64,000 bases of DNA from Paenibacillus cellulositrophicus (GCF_009363095.1 NZ_CP045295.1:806001-870000); one strand, 5' to 3'; shown: positions 18,416 to 27,345, numbered from the stretch's first letter. The notes: generated by a model not told the origin, from the sequence alone. Made by a program: numbers and translations.

Positions 18416-19306
18416 TTACGTCAGACCCACCCAGTCCCGCGGGGCCACTTCCTTCCAGCGCGCCCGGATCTCCTGGTACTTATCATGGCTCAGGCTCGTG
18501 CTTGCAAGCATCTCAGCGTTCTGCGACCAGCGCCCGGGCTTGTTCGTTCCCACGATCGCGGTATCCACCCCGGGCGTATCCAGCGTAAAATGAAGGGCAT
18601 CCGCCACCGCCTGCTCGTTGTCCCGCAGAAAGTCATACTGCAGCTCCTTCAGCCGCTGCCAGTATTTATACGGGTAGGCGTTCTCGGGAAGCTTGTCGTA
18701 AGTCCAGGCTACGTTGGCGATCGGCCGCTTGGCGATGATCCCCATTCCCCGCTTGCGCGCTTCGGGCAGCGTCAGGTCGATCACTTCCTGGTCGGCGATG
18801 TTGAGCGACACCATCAAGCTGTCAAACACGCCGGTTTGCACCGCATACAATGCGTCAATCGAATCGCCGCTGTATCCGATAAACCGCGCCTTTCCCTGCT
18901 GCTTGGCCTTTTGCAGCACCTCGATCACCGCACCCTGTCTCAGCACATCCTCCGAGCAGCTGTGCAGATGGATGCAGTCGACATAATCGGTCTGCAGCCG
19001 CTTCAGGCTGCGGTCGATGCTTTTCTCCAGCAGCTCAGGGTCCCAATCTTTATAATCAAAGCCGGAGGCATGTCCGCACTTGGTGAATAAATAATATTCG
19101 CTGCGGCGGTTCGCCATCGTTTTGCCGATCAGCTCCTCGCTGTCGCCGTAGCACTCCGCCGTATCGATCATGTTCAGTCCCGCATCAAGCGCGCTGCCAA
19201 GCAGCTGCTCGACTTTGGAAAGGTCCGTTTCCTTGCCGATCTCCGCGCCGCCAAAGCCCAAAATACTCACTTCCATGCCTGTATTGCCGAATGCCCGTCT
19301 TTCCAT
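18416..19306 (-). CDS. Aldo/keto reductase
   Basis: A 296-residue NAD(P)H-dependent oxidoreductase. The AKR catalytic residues are visible in order: Asp and Tyr in MIDTAECYGDS, Lys in LFTKCG, and His in DCIHLHSC. The C-terminal part FTLDTPGVDTAIVGTNKPG is typical of cofactor binding. The start at 19306 has GGGAGGATTTCATT before it; an upstream in-frame ATG lacks this. It stands alone, and its substrate is unknown. Confidence 0.85.
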   Translation of the reverse strand: MERRAFGNTGMEVSILGFGGAEIGKETDLSKVEQLLGSALDAGLNMIDTAECYGDSEELIGKTMANRRSEYYLFTKCGHASGFDYKDWDPELLEKSIDRSLKRLQTDYVDCIHLHSCSEDVLRQGAVIEVLQKAKQQGKARFIGYSGDSIDALYAVQTGVFDSLMVSLNIADQEVIDLTLPEARKRGMGIIAKRPIANVAWTYDKLPENAYPYKYWQRLKELQYDFLRDNEQAVADALHFTLDTPGVDTAIVGTNKPGRWSQNAEMLASTSLSHDKYQEIRARWKEVAPRDWVGLT

Positions 19307-19499
19307 AATGAAATCCTCCCTGGTTTCATAATTGGATGCGTTCATAGATACGAAGTGACTTTTACGCAGTATATGAGATGTTTACCCGAAGCGGAGGATT
19401 GCTAAACCGCTGGCATTGACGATTCTTCCTCCCCGGCCCGTTCCGGTTCAAGAAATGCTCGATTTCCCTGCCAACGTGAGCCTATGTATTTAGCTCCAT

Positions 19500-19988
19500 C
19501 TATAAACTGCTAAAATATTGGCTGATATTGCCATACTGCGGGTGAACCTTCTCCGAATACCGCTCGTTCGTGTAGCTGCCGATCACTTTCCGCCAGAAGG
19601 CCTGGGCCGGCAGATTGTTTTTGATCTGGGTCACTTTCCATCTGCCCTTGAACCGATCGAACAGCGCCTGCGCTGCCCAGGTTCCCATGCCGGTGCGGCG
19701 GTATTTTTGCATAATAAAAAACTCCGTCATGTAAAAGTCGCCTTCGATCGGGTCGTACAACCGGTCCACCAGCGCAAAACCGGCCGGCACTTTGTCGTAA
19801 GAAATCAAAAAAGCATGCTTGCCGGTTCCCCTGCGCCAGTACTCGTCGATTCCCGGGTATTCGGGAAATTTGCCGTTATCATCCACCACGATATCCTGGT
19901 AGCGGGAAAAATCGTACATATACAGCTGCATCAAATTGTAGATCACTTGCCTGCGCTTGTGCGGAACCAGGTCCAGCCTGAACTCCAT
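19500..19988 (-). CDS. GNAT-family N-acetyltransferase
   Basis: A 162-residue protein with the acetyl-CoA-binding motif YRRTGMGTWAAQALFDRF around residue 95 and a following beta-alpha unit (VTQIKNNLPAQAFWRKVIG). AGGAAGGTGAAGTT precedes the ATG. The acceptor substrate is not evident, and no partner gene is nearby. Confidence 0.75.
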   Translation of the reverse strand: MEFRLDLVPHKRRQVIYNLMQLYMYDFSRYQDIVVDDNGKFPEYPGIDEYWRRGTGKHAFLISYDKVPAGFALVDRLYDPIEGDFYMTEFFIMQKYRRTGMGTWAAQALFDRFKGRWKVTQIKNNLPAQAFWRKVIGSYTNERYSEKVHPQYGNISQYFSSL

Positions 19989-20166
19989 AACTTCACCTTC
20001 CTATTTTCCTGTTCACGATCCTGACTTCATTTCCACTATATAACTTTGTCAAAGGACGGGCAAGGTTATACGCGGACGGATTCCCTGACATATACATAAT
20101 TGAAGCGGACATCTGTTCGCCCATTGTGTTAATATAAAAAGATACGAAGAAAAGGAAAGATGAGGG

Positions 20167-21255
20167 ATGACGATGAACGTTCAAAAGGAACAAGACCGGA
20201 AAAAGCTCGACGACAAAGTGCTGACCATGCCTTGGTACGTCCAGCAATTTATCGATTACAAGCTGCCTGATCTGTCGCCGTCCACTTTGCTTGAATATAT
20301 CCGGGATTACGAAACGTTCTTCAACTGGCTTCGGGCCGAAGGATTGTCCGCTGCGCCGGACAACGGCAAGGTAACGCTGGAAGAGCTGGAGGTGCTGCGG
20401 ATGGAAGACGTGGTCAGCTACCGCTTGTATTTAACGACCCGCCGGGAGAGCGCCAACTCCAAAATTACCGTCTCCCGCAAGCTTTCTTCCATGCGCTCCC
20501 TGTTTCATTACTTAAGCCAAATTGCCGAGGATGACAACTTTTATCCGCTTCTGAAGCGCAACATTATGGCGAAGGTGGAGATCAAACGGATCCACAAACC
20601 GAAAGACACGGCCGCCAAGCTGAAAGGGAAGATCCTCGAGGAAGACGAGCTGCTGGAGTTTATCGGCTATATTATGGACGGCTACGCAAAAGATGTCGTC
20701 AATAACAAGCAGGCGCTCCACGCCCATGAGCTGAATAAGGAACGCGACGCCTGCATTGCCAGCCTGATTTTGAATTCGGGGCTTCGGGTGTCCGAGGTCG
20801 TTAACCTGGATGTCGATGATCTGGACATGAACAACAAGATGCTGTATGTGTACCGGAAGGGCAATAACGACGAGACGTTCAAGACCCCGGTCTATTTCCG
20901 TGAGCAGGCCAAGGATGATTTGGCCCAGTACCTTACCCTTCGTCAGTCCAGATACAAGGTACCAAAGCGGGAAAAAGCGCTGTTTGCAGCGCTTCCGAAC
21001 GGGCATCAGGAAGGCGGACGCATGACCAAACGGGCGATCCAGGCGATGATCATCAAGTATGCCAAGCGCTTCGGCAAGCCTTATCTCACCGTACATAAGC
21101 TCCGGCATTCCTTCGCCACCGACTATTATTTGCAGAACGATATTTACAAAACGAAGGAGCAGCTCGGCCACGCCTCAACCGAAACGACGGAGGTTTACGC
21201 CCATCTCACGGACAAAACGATGTCCGAGGCGATTGAGCGGAGGCTGGAACCGTAA
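20167..21255 (+). CDS. xerS: Tyrosine site-specific recombinase XerS-like
   Basis: A 362-residue tyrosine recombinase. The SAM-like N-terminal domain (about 20-130) is followed by the catalytic domain. All active-site residues are present: Arg207 in NSGLRVSEV, Lys231 in YRKGNNDE, His310 and Arg313 in TVHKLRHSF, His335 in QLGHAS and nucleophile Tyr344. The insert between Arg and Lys and the overall length fit XerS, the single-protein dimer-resolution recombinase described in lactic streptococci. Housekeeping neighbours and the absence of phage genes argue against a phage integrase. No dif-like site was recognised nearby. Confidence 0.82.
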   Translation: MTMNVQKEQDRKKLDDKVLTMPWYVQQFIDYKLPDLSPSTLLEYIRDYETFFNWLRAEGLSAAPDNGKVTLEELEVLRMEDVVSYRLYLTTRRESANSKITVSRKLSSMRSLFHYLSQIAEDDNFYPLLKRNIMAKVEIKRIHKPKDTAAKLKGKILEEDELLEFIGYIMDGYAKDVVNNKQALHAHELNKERDACIASLILNSGLRVSEVVNLDVDDLDMNNKMLYVYRKGNNDETFKTPVYFREQAKDDLAQYLTLRQSRYKVPKREKALFAALPNGHQEGGRMTKRAIQAMIIKYAKRFGKPYLTVHKLRHSFATDYYLQNDIYKTKEQLGHASTETTEVYAHLTDKTMSEAIERRLEP

Positions 21256-21276
21256 CGGCTTTAGGTGCGGTCACAA

Positions 21277-21328
21277 TAAAAAACAGCCTGCGGCATCCGG
21301 TACATCAGGATGGGCATGCTGTTTTTTT
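21277..21328. terminator. Bidirectional terminator between xerS and mobB
   Basis: AAAAACAGC and GCTGTTTTT arms enclose a long loop, with T runs on both strands. Confidence 0.65.
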
Positions 21329-21350
21329 ATTGCAAACGGTTAGTTTCCGT

Positions 21351-21890
21351 TCATTCCTTTGTACCGTGCTTACTATGGTGAAGCAGCCATTCTGTGATCC
21401 GGCCGGTGTCATTGACGCCAAATACCGGAACGGAACCCGGATGCACTTCCATGTTCCCCTTCACCTTGTCATCGGTAAGCCAGGAGACGATCGCATTCAC
21501 GGATGTTAATTCGGAAACGAGCGAATGATCTTCCTGGCTGCGGACCATCACGAGTTTGGGGTACTCCGCCTGCTTGAAGCCCTCCACCAATATCATATCG
21601 TATGCGGAAAACCGCCCGATGAGCTCGTCCAGCCCGGTTTCCGCTTCCTCGATCACGGCCGTACGCCGCGAGGACACTAGGGCGACTGCACCTGCCCCCG
21701 ATTTCCGGTGCCGGTACGAGTCTGTTCCCGGATGATCGATGTCGAAATCGTGAGCGTCATGCTTAATCACTGCTGTCCGTATGCCTTTGGCTGCAAGCCT
21801 CTCGACGAGACTGCAGACGAGCGTCGTCTTGCCGCTGTTCTTATATCCGACGATTTGCCAGACGGGCGGTTTCACATCTTGCCGGCTCAT
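21351..21890 (-). CDS. mobB: Molybdopterin-guanine dinucleotide biosynthesis protein MobB
   Basis: A 179-residue P-loop GTPase-like protein. The Walker A motif GYKNSGKTTLV is at residues 15-25, followed by IKHDAHDFDIDHPGTDSYRH and later ILVEGFKQ, all typical of MobB. It helps attach GMP to molybdopterin. Its ATG overlaps the moeA stop by four bases, so the two are translationally coupled. Confidence 0.92.
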   Translation of the reverse strand: MSRQDVKPPVWQIVGYKNSGKTTLVCSLVERLAAKGIRTAVIKHDAHDFDIDHPGTDSYRHRKSGAGAVALVSSRRTAVIEEAETGLDELIGRFSAYDMILVEGFKQAEYPKLVMVRSQEDHSLVSELTSVNAIVSWLTDDKVKGNMEVHPGSVPVFGVNDTGRITEWLLHHSKHGTKE

Positions 21891-23161
21891 CTCGATCCCT
21901 CTTTAAGCAGCAAAATTTGCACCTTGAATCCGGCCGGTGTGACTGCCTTGGCGGGCGGAATGACAATCAGGCAGTCGCTGTCCTTGATCGTCACCATGAC
22001 GCTCGATTCGTCCACCGCTGCCGGAACGGCATACACCAATCCATCGCGGACTTCCATTCTTCCGCGAACGTAACGGGTGAAGGCGTTCACCTTCGTATAG
22101 TCGACGTCCAGGACGGCTGTCCACTCCTTAAGGTAGGCATTCTTTCTTCCCATCATGCCCTGAATGGTCGGCCGGACGAACAGCTCAAAGCCGACGAAGC
22201 AGGCGCCGGGATTGCCGGACAGCGCAAAGAGCAGCTTGCCGTCCTTCACGGCCGCCGTCGTGACGCTGCCGGGACGCATGGCGATTTTGTTATACAGCAT
22301 CTCCACTCCGCCGCTGCGGACGAGATCGCCCATAATGTCATAGTCGCCGACCGACACACCGCCGCTGGTCACGACTGCATCGTATTTCTGCAGCGCCTCC
22401 TCGACCCGTGCTTGTGCCAGCTGCAAATCGTCCATAATGGCTTCCAGAATCAAGGGCTCGCCCCCCGCTTCCCGCACCTGGGCCGCGAGCATGTACGTGT
22501 TGCTGTTGCGGATTTTACCCGGCTGCAGCGGCTCTTCGACGGACAGCAGCTCCGACCCCGTCGAGAAAATCGCGATCCGCGGCTTGCGGTACACCGGGAC
22601 ACGGTGAATGCCGAACGTCGCCAGCACCGAGATTTCCCCGGCCGAAATCCGGGTCCCCGGGCTAAGCAGCAGCTGTCCTTCCTGAACCTCCAGGCCGATC
22701 GGGGTTATGTTTTGCCCCTCCTGGATTTTTCGCTTCAGTCCAACCCGGGCACGCCCGTCCTTTTCCTGCTGCTCCGTCATCTCCAGCATGACGACAGCGT
22801 CCGCGCCGTCTGGCACTTCCGCGCCTGTCATAATCCGCGCAGCCGTCCCCGGCCGGATCACTTGACTGGACACGCTGCCGCAAGGAATCTCGTCGATGAC
22901 TTCCAGCCAGACCGGATCGTCCGAGCTGCAAGAAGCGGTGTCGGCGGAACATATCGCGTACCCGTCCATTCCGGAGCGGCGGAACCGCGGAAAAGGATGC
23001 GGGGCGGTAACGGGCTCGGCCAAAAAGCGCCCGACGCTCTCCGCCAGCGGTACCGTTTCTACAGCGCCTGCCTCGACATACCCGGCGATCAACCTTTGGG
23101 CATCCTTGACCTGCATCGGTTTCCGGTGAAATTTATCGTAATCGGTTCGTGTCTGAGCCAT
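21887..23161 (-). CDS. moeA: Molybdopterin molybdenumtransferase MoeA
   Basis: A 424-residue protein that inserts molybdate into adenylylated molybdopterin. Family marks include RRSGMDGYAI, MTGAEVPDGADAVV, STGSELL, VVTSGGVSVGDYD and ALSGNPGACFVGFE. The C-terminal domain IV ends near VTPAGFKVQILLL. GGAAGGATGATACATA precedes the ATG. It is the first gene of a two-gene moeA-mobB unit; other molybdenum cofactor genes are not in the window. Confidence 0.93.
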   Translation of the reverse strand: MAQTRTDYDKFHRKPMQVKDAQRLIAGYVEAGAVETVPLAESVGRFLAEPVTAPHPFPRFRRSGMDGYAICSADTASCSSDDPVWLEVIDEIPCGSVSSQVIRPGTAARIMTGAEVPDGADAVVMLEMTEQQEKDGRARVGLKRKIQEGQNITPIGLEVQEGQLLLSPGTRISAGEISVLATFGIHRVPVYRKPRIAIFSTGSELLSVEEPLQPGKIRNSNTYMLAAQVREAGGEPLILEAIMDDLQLAQARVEEALQKYDAVVTSGGVSVGDYDIMGDLVRSGGVEMLYNKIAMRPGSVTTAAVKDGKLLFALSGNPGACFVGFELFVRPTIQGMMGRKNAYLKEWTAVLDVDYTKVNAFTRYVRGRMEVRDGLVYAVPAAVDESSVMVTIKDSDCLIVIPPAKAVTPAGFKVQILLLKEGSR

Positions 23162-23210
23162 TATGTATCATCCTTCCGTAGCTGAATATCTCCACTGTCT
23201 ATCATGACAC

Positions 23211-23244
23211 AAAAAAACGCACGAATCCATGCTTCGTGCGTTTT
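23211..23244 (-). terminator. Terminator of the pspA-type cassette
   Basis: AAAACGCACGAA and TTCGTGCGTTTT pair perfectly across a 7-base loop. The minus strand continues in T residues. It lies after the DUF4247-like gene and before moeA. Confidence 0.85.
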
Positions 23245-23290
23245 CGTCTGCCGTGAACACGGCATCAGGATATTCGCTTGCGGCCAGCCG

Positions 23291-24055
23291 TCACCTGCGC
23301 CTTGTGATCTTGCCTGACCCGACGCGGGTTTTCGGCTTCGTATACGACCGCTTCGGTGCATCAAACAGGCCGGAGCCGCTGCTGCCGCCCCTTGAAATGC
23401 TGCCCCTGCTCGGAGTCTTGGTATCTTTCTTCCGGTCAAAAATGCTGCCTCCGGAACCGACGCTCGGATTCGTGTCGCTGTTTTTGCCGCGGCGGAGAAT
23501 CGAGCCCTTCTTCTCAACCGTCAGCGGCGGCGCCACTTTTTTATCGTTGGTCGTCGGCTTGTGGTACGTTCCCTGCTTCGGCTGATAAATGTCTCTGCTC
23601 GTATACCCCCGGTAAGAGCCTCCTCCGCCGAACGAATCAAAGAGTTGTCCGATGAGCGCGGCCGTCAGATATCCCTGAAGAAAGCTTGAATCGTAATTCC
23701 GCTGCACGTATTGCTGCGAGTCGATTTCGATCAGCGTATCGCTTGGCTTGGCGGTATCTTTCTGCAGATGGTACCACTCGTTACCGTACACCAGGAACAT
23801 CCGGTCGGCATCTTCCGGCGACATCTGGTCGGGCTTCTTCTCGTCCGTCAGCTCCTTCGCAACCTCGGGAACCGTCTTGTCCGCGGCCCGGTACACATAC
23901 GACGTAGCGTTACCGTCGCGGTTCACCGACTCCAGCGGATATGTCTCCTTGACGTTTGGCGAGCCGATGCCGCATCCGGTCAGCAGAGACAGCACAAGGC
24001 TGGCGACAAGCAGAAGCTTCAGGCCGAGAAACCTGCTTCTCTTCTTACCCATCAT
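23291..24055 (-). CDS. DUF4247-like lipoprotein of the PspA cassette
   Basis: A 254-residue protein with a lipoprotein signal (LVLSLLTGCG) and a folded region of about 110 residues containing MFLVYGNEWYHLQKD, matching my memory of DUF4247. A Gly-rich stretch (SFGGGGSYRGY) leads into a long low-complexity tail rich in Gly, Ser, Lys and Arg, ending in GKITRRR. The start is the first ATG at 24055 after AGAGGTGGGG; a GTG at 24064 is an alternative. Predicted location is the outer face of the membrane. It is the last gene of the cassette. Confidence 0.7.
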   Translation of the reverse strand: MMGKKRSRFLGLKLLLVASLVLSLLTGCGIGSPNVKETYPLESVNRDGNATSYVYRAADKTVPEVAKELTDEKKPDQMSPEDADRMFLVYGNEWYHLQKDTAKPSDTLIEIDSQQYVQRNYDSSFLQGYLTAALIGQLFDSFGGGGSYRGYTSRDIYQPKQGTYHKPTTNDKKVAPPLTVEKKGSILRRGKNSDTNPSVGSGGSIFDRKKDTKTPSRGSISRGGSSGSGLFDAPKRSYTKPKTRVGSGKITRRR

Positions 24056-24066
24056 GTGCCCCACCT

Positions 24067-24573
24067 CTAATTGGCCCGGATGACTTTCACATCACCTGGG
24101 ATTACTTTCTCTCCTTCATACAGCATAAAGCGTCCGTTCTGCCACTCGATCCGCAGCAGATGATAATCGTCGGATTGGTACTGCCATACGTGCTGCTCTC
24201 CCCCTTGCGTAAACGGGGTTTTGCCTTGAATCAACACATGACCGATGTATTCTTCTTCCATATAGTAAACCCGGTCGTCCAGTTCGATTTCGGTTGGTAC
24301 TTCGGCAGGGTTGTCAAGCCGGCCGTCGATGGGAGCGTACAATTCATACTCCAAAGTCTCGCGCTCTTCAATATTAAGGTAAGCGATCGTGTTCCCGTCC
24401 CGGAGTGTGAGCAGAACGGCGTTTCTTCCGCGGTTGTGCACGCGTCCGATGACTTCGTATGTGACCAGCGATACCTCGCAAATATCTCCCGGCATCAGCG
24501 CCAGCATGCTTTTCTCCGGTTTCGGCGGTTCCGGCTTGGCAAACAGGTTGCCGATTCTTTTAAATACACTCAT
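24067..24573 (-). CDS. DUF4178-like cytoplasmic protein of the PspA cassette
   Basis: A 168-residue protein without membrane spans or signal. It is beta-rich, with MLALMPGDICEVSLVTYEVIGR near the start and DYHLLRIEWQNGRFMLYEGE near the end, which resembles DUF4178. In E. coli the yjfJKLM operon pairs a PspA paralogue with DUF2491, DUF350 and a lipoprotein; this gene takes the YjfK-like position. Function is not established. It nearly abuts the lipoprotein gene, supporting one transcript. Confidence 0.68.
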   Translation of the reverse strand: MSVFKRIGNLFAKPEPPKPEKSMLALMPGDICEVSLVTYEVIGRVHNRGRNAVLLTLRDGNTIAYLNIEERETLEYELYAPIDGRLDNPAEVPTEIELDDRVYYMEEEYIGHVLIQGKTPFTQGGEQHVWQYQSDDYHLLRIEWQNGRFMLYEGEKVIPGDVKVIRAN

Positions 24574-24622
24574 ATGCTATAACTCCTTAGGTAATCAAAC
24601 TTTAATATATATTGGGGTCGTG

Positions 24623-25027
24623 CTACAGGCAGGCGGTAATGATGAGGGCGCCCACCAAATGGATCGTACCGGCAAACAGGCCATAACCCACTTTGCCTTG
24701 CTGTGTACCTGTATCCAGGTCAAGCTTTGCCCACCATCTCATCAAGACGCGCACGATCGCTTCCAGCACGAGTAAGATCAAGAAGGAGACGATCGATACG
24801 ACAAGCGCTTCCAGCAGGTTATTCGAAGTCCGAATCGAAACGGACAGAATGTAACCCTGGGACAGCAGCTTGATGACCAGGCGCGAGGTGACCGCCATGT
24901 TGCCCGCCTTCACTTCTTCAAAATCTTTGTACTTGGTAAACAGCGAATCCACAAACATCAAAATAAAGAGCAGGATCGCCCCGGAACCTGTCCATACCAG
25001 AATCCCTTTAATGATATTAAAATCCAT
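24623..25027 (-). CDS. DUF350 (YjfL-like) membrane protein
   Basis: A 134-residue protein with four hydrophobic segments arranged as two similar pairs, typical of DUF350/YjfL. It starts MDFNIIKGILVWTGSGAILLF and ends GTIHLVGALIITACL. The start at 25027 has GGAGG nine bases upstream. It lies between pspA and the DUF4178-like gene. Its role is unknown; the context suggests membrane-stress maintenance. Confidence 0.78.
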   Translation of the reverse strand: MDFNIIKGILVWTGSGAILLFILMFVDSLFTKYKDFEEVKAGNMAVTSRLVIKLLSQGYILSVSIRTSNNLLEALVVSIVSFLILLVLEAIVRVLMRWWAKLDLDTGTQQGKVGYGLFAGTIHLVGALIITACL

Positions 25028-25075
25028 CCACCTTAGCCTCCACATCTTATCAACGTCTCACTCATACATAATAAA

Positions 25076-25111
25076 AGCGAAGGAGAAATATGACAAATGT
25101 TCCCCTTCGCT
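25076..25111 (-). terminator. Weak hairpin between pspA and DUF350 gene
   Basis: AGCGAAGG and CCTTCGCT arms with a 20-base loop, followed on the minus strand by TTTTATTATG. It may attenuate read-through so that pspA is made in excess over the rest of the cassette. Confidence 0.5.
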
Positions 25112-25137
25112 ATTCATCATACCCGGTTTATGGCAGA

Positions 25138-25806
25138 TTATTTGTTATCGTACTGCTTCATGAGCGCTGCCAGCTCATCTTCAACCTCTTTATCCTTGCC
25201 GAGCTGTTCGAACTCGTCGTCGAGCGATTTGCCTTTGGCGGACATTTCGTTGCTGGCTTCGGCTTGCGCCTCCATCTGCAGCATCTTCTCTTCCATCCGC
25301 TTCATGCCGTTCGTCGCAGAATCGGTGCTGAAGCCGTTCATCGCCTTGTTGATTTCGGTTTGCGCTTTGGCCGCATTATAGCGGGCTACCAGCGTCTCTC
25401 TTTTGTTCTTCATTTCGGTGAGCTGCTTGCGCATTTCCTCAAGCTTGGCACGGAGATTGTCGGCGGAAGCCTTGTTCTGGTCGTAGCTTGCTTTGTATTC
25501 GTTCATTTTCTGCTCAGCCGATTTTTTCTCTTCCAGCGCACGGCGGGCCAGCTCAACGTTCTGTGCCTGGGCTGCGGTGTGTGCCTGCTGGGTACGCTTC
25601 TCAACGAGCGCCTGCTGCTCTTCGTACAGCTGCTTGAATTTTTTCTCGATAGCGATTTGAGCGGCTACAGCCTTTTCCGCGTCTTCCAAATCTTCGGTCA
25701 TATCGCGGATATATTGGTCCGTCATCTTGATCGGGTCTTCTGCCTTATCGATAATCGCATTAATATTGGACATTGTTAAATCGCGCAGTCTTTTGAAAAT
25801 AGCCAT
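25138..25806 (-). CDS. pspA: Phage shock protein A / IM30 family
   Basis: A 222-residue, almost wholly helical coiled-coil protein. The amphipathic N-terminus MAIFKRLRDLTMSNINAIIDKA and following DPIKMTDQYIRDM are diagnostic of PspA/LiaH/IM30, which coats and stabilises stressed membrane. AGGAGGAACAAGAAACC precedes the ATG. A near-perfect sigma-W-type promoter lies 50-75 bases upstream, matching the sigma-W control known for B. subtilis pspA. Confidence 0.93.
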   Translation of the reverse strand: MAIFKRLRDLTMSNINAIIDKAEDPIKMTDQYIRDMTEDLEDAEKAVAAQIAIEKKFKQLYEEQQALVEKRTQQAHTAAQAQNVELARRALEEKKSAEQKMNEYKASYDQNKASADNLRAKLEEMRKQLTEMKNKRETLVARYNAAKAQTEINKAMNGFSTDSATNGMKRMEEKMLQMEAQAEASNEMSAKGKSLDDEFEQLGKDKEVEDELAALMKQYDNK

Positions 25807-25855
25807 GGTTTCTTGTTCCTCCTGAAAGGTTAATGTGTTCTTCTTGATACTCTTT

Positions 25856-25881
25856 TACGCAGCAGTTTTAGGACCGTTTCA
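25856..25881 (-). promoter_or_regulatory. Sigma-W-type ECF promoter of pspA
   Basis: On the minus strand TGAAAC is followed after exactly 16 bases by CGTA, the consensus recognised by sigma-W in Bacillus. Transcription would begin near 25849, some 43 bases before the pspA ATG. Confidence 0.8.
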
Positions 25882-25969
25882 AAAATCGCCAAAATTTTTT
25901 TCGGGTTTGTTCATCTTCCATAATATAGCAGCAATGAGCATTCATTCAAGGCTATGTTTACCGTTTAAA

Positions 25970-26011
25970 AAAACGCTGGAGCCGATCCAACCGATCTGAC
26001 TCCAGCGTTTT
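25970..26011 (-). terminator. Terminator of the ene-reductase gene
   Basis: AAAACGCTGGAG and CTCCAGCGTTTT pair perfectly around an 18-base loop, with a T run following on the minus strand. Confidence 0.8.
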
Positions 26012-26051
26012 GTTGTGAATGCTTGATTAGCTTTATCTCCGTAGTGTCTCG

Positions 26052-27074
26052 TTAAAATGCGCGCAAGTACTGTTTCGGGATCTTCTGTTCTGCATTCAGC
26101 TCTTGAGCCGCATGGAGCGCCCAGTAAGGCTCCTTCAGCATGCCTCTGCCGACTGCGACCAGATCTGCCTTTCCTTCCAGCACCACCTGCTGCGCTTCCT
26201 CGTAATTTTCCAAGCGGCCGACAGCGATTACCGGCACATTTAGCTTTGCCTTCATTTGTTCCGCCAATTCCACCTGGTACCCCGAGCCAGCCTTCGGTCC
26301 GCCGTTCGATCCGATATGACCTTCACCGCCAGAGGAAATATGAAATACGTCCACGCCCGCATCCCGGTATCGTTGGCAGATTTCCGCGCAGTAATCGACG
26401 TCATAACCGCCGTCTACGTACTCCTTGGCTGACACTCTCATCAGAACAGGCATGTCTTCAGGGACCGCCTTCTTGACGGCTTTAACAACTTCTTCTCCGA
26501 ACAAAGCCAGGTCTTTTCCATACGCATCGTCTCTTCGGTTGGTCAGCGGAGAATGGAACTGATGAATTAAATAGCCGTGAGCGCCGTGTATCTCCACCGT
26601 ATCAAAGCCGGCCTCCACCGCGCGCCGGGCCGCTTCCCCATAGGCGGTAACCAGACTCTGGACCTCTTCGGTGGACAAAGCTCTCGGAATTTTATATTTC
26701 TCGTCAAAACGGATAGCCGATGGGGCTACGGGCGGGTTCGCGTCCTCCGCCTTGCGGCCGGCATGACCCAGCTGGATGCCGATCCTTGCGCCATGGGCGT
26801 GCACTTCGTCGACGATTTTGCGGTAAGCAGGGATCTGCCCGTCATCCCATATTCCCGTATCCCGGTTCGTAATCCGTCCGTCGGGATGAACCCCCGTCAT
26901 CTCTACGATAATTAATCCGGCTCCGCCGACTGCGCGGGATACATAATGGACATAATGCCAATTGTTAGGGATCCCGTCCTCAGCCTGTACCGAATATTGG
27001 CACATCGGAGGCATAACAATCCGGTTTTTCAGAGATAATCCTTTAAGTACATAAGGTGTAAATAGATCTGCCAT
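26052..27074 (-). CDS. namA: NADPH dehydrogenase, YqjM/NamA-type ene-reductase
   Basis: A 340-residue FMN-dependent old-yellow-enzyme. Cys25 and Tyr27 (PPMCQYS) and the substrate-anchoring His163/His166 pair (EIHGAHGYLIHQFHSP) match YqjM-type active sites. It reduces activated C=C bonds and nitro compounds, with a detoxification role in related species. The site AAAGGAGACACGAAGCA precedes the ATG. It is a single gene with its own terminator. Confidence 0.92.
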   Translation of the reverse strand: MADLFTPYVLKGLSLKNRIVMPPMCQYSVQAEDGIPNNWHYVHYVSRAVGGAGLIIVEMTGVHPDGRITNRDTGIWDDGQIPAYRKIVDEVHAHGARIGIQLGHAGRKAEDANPPVAPSAIRFDEKYKIPRALSTEEVQSLVTAYGEAARRAVEAGFDTVEIHGAHGYLIHQFHSPLTNRRDDAYGKDLALFGEEVVKAVKKAVPEDMPVLMRVSAKEYVDGGYDVDYCAEICQRYRDAGVDVFHISSGGEGHIGSNGGPKAGSGYQVELAEQMKAKLNVPVIAVGRLENYEEAQQVVLEGKADLVAVGRGMLKEPYWALHAAQELNAEQKIPKQYLRAF

Positions 27075-27345
27075 TGCTTCGTGTCTCCTTTATGTTGTAT
27101 GTGATTAAACCTATATGACAACAGGGTTATATGATTGCAGCGCCGCCGTTCATCGTCCATACCTCGCGGTTACGGCCAACGTGCAGCGACCATAATCCAT
27201 CAGTTCTATTATACACGCTTTGCCGAACGATATGAAAATGTGGCCCAGCATCTGATTTAAAGCAACATAATTGCATCAACTTATGGACATAACAAGGATA
27301 ATCATGTTTTCGCTGTTTGTCCGCGGTGGAAAGGAGTCGAGACGG

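Noticed and set aside
20167..21255. Phage or integron integrase
   Set aside because: The recombinase is XerS-like in length and motifs, sits among housekeeping genes, and no attachment repeats, cargo or phage genes are nearby.
21917..23185. 422-codon open frame antisense to moeA
   Set aside because: moeA carries all its family motifs on the other strand; the antisense product is His/Arg-rich with no recognisable domain.
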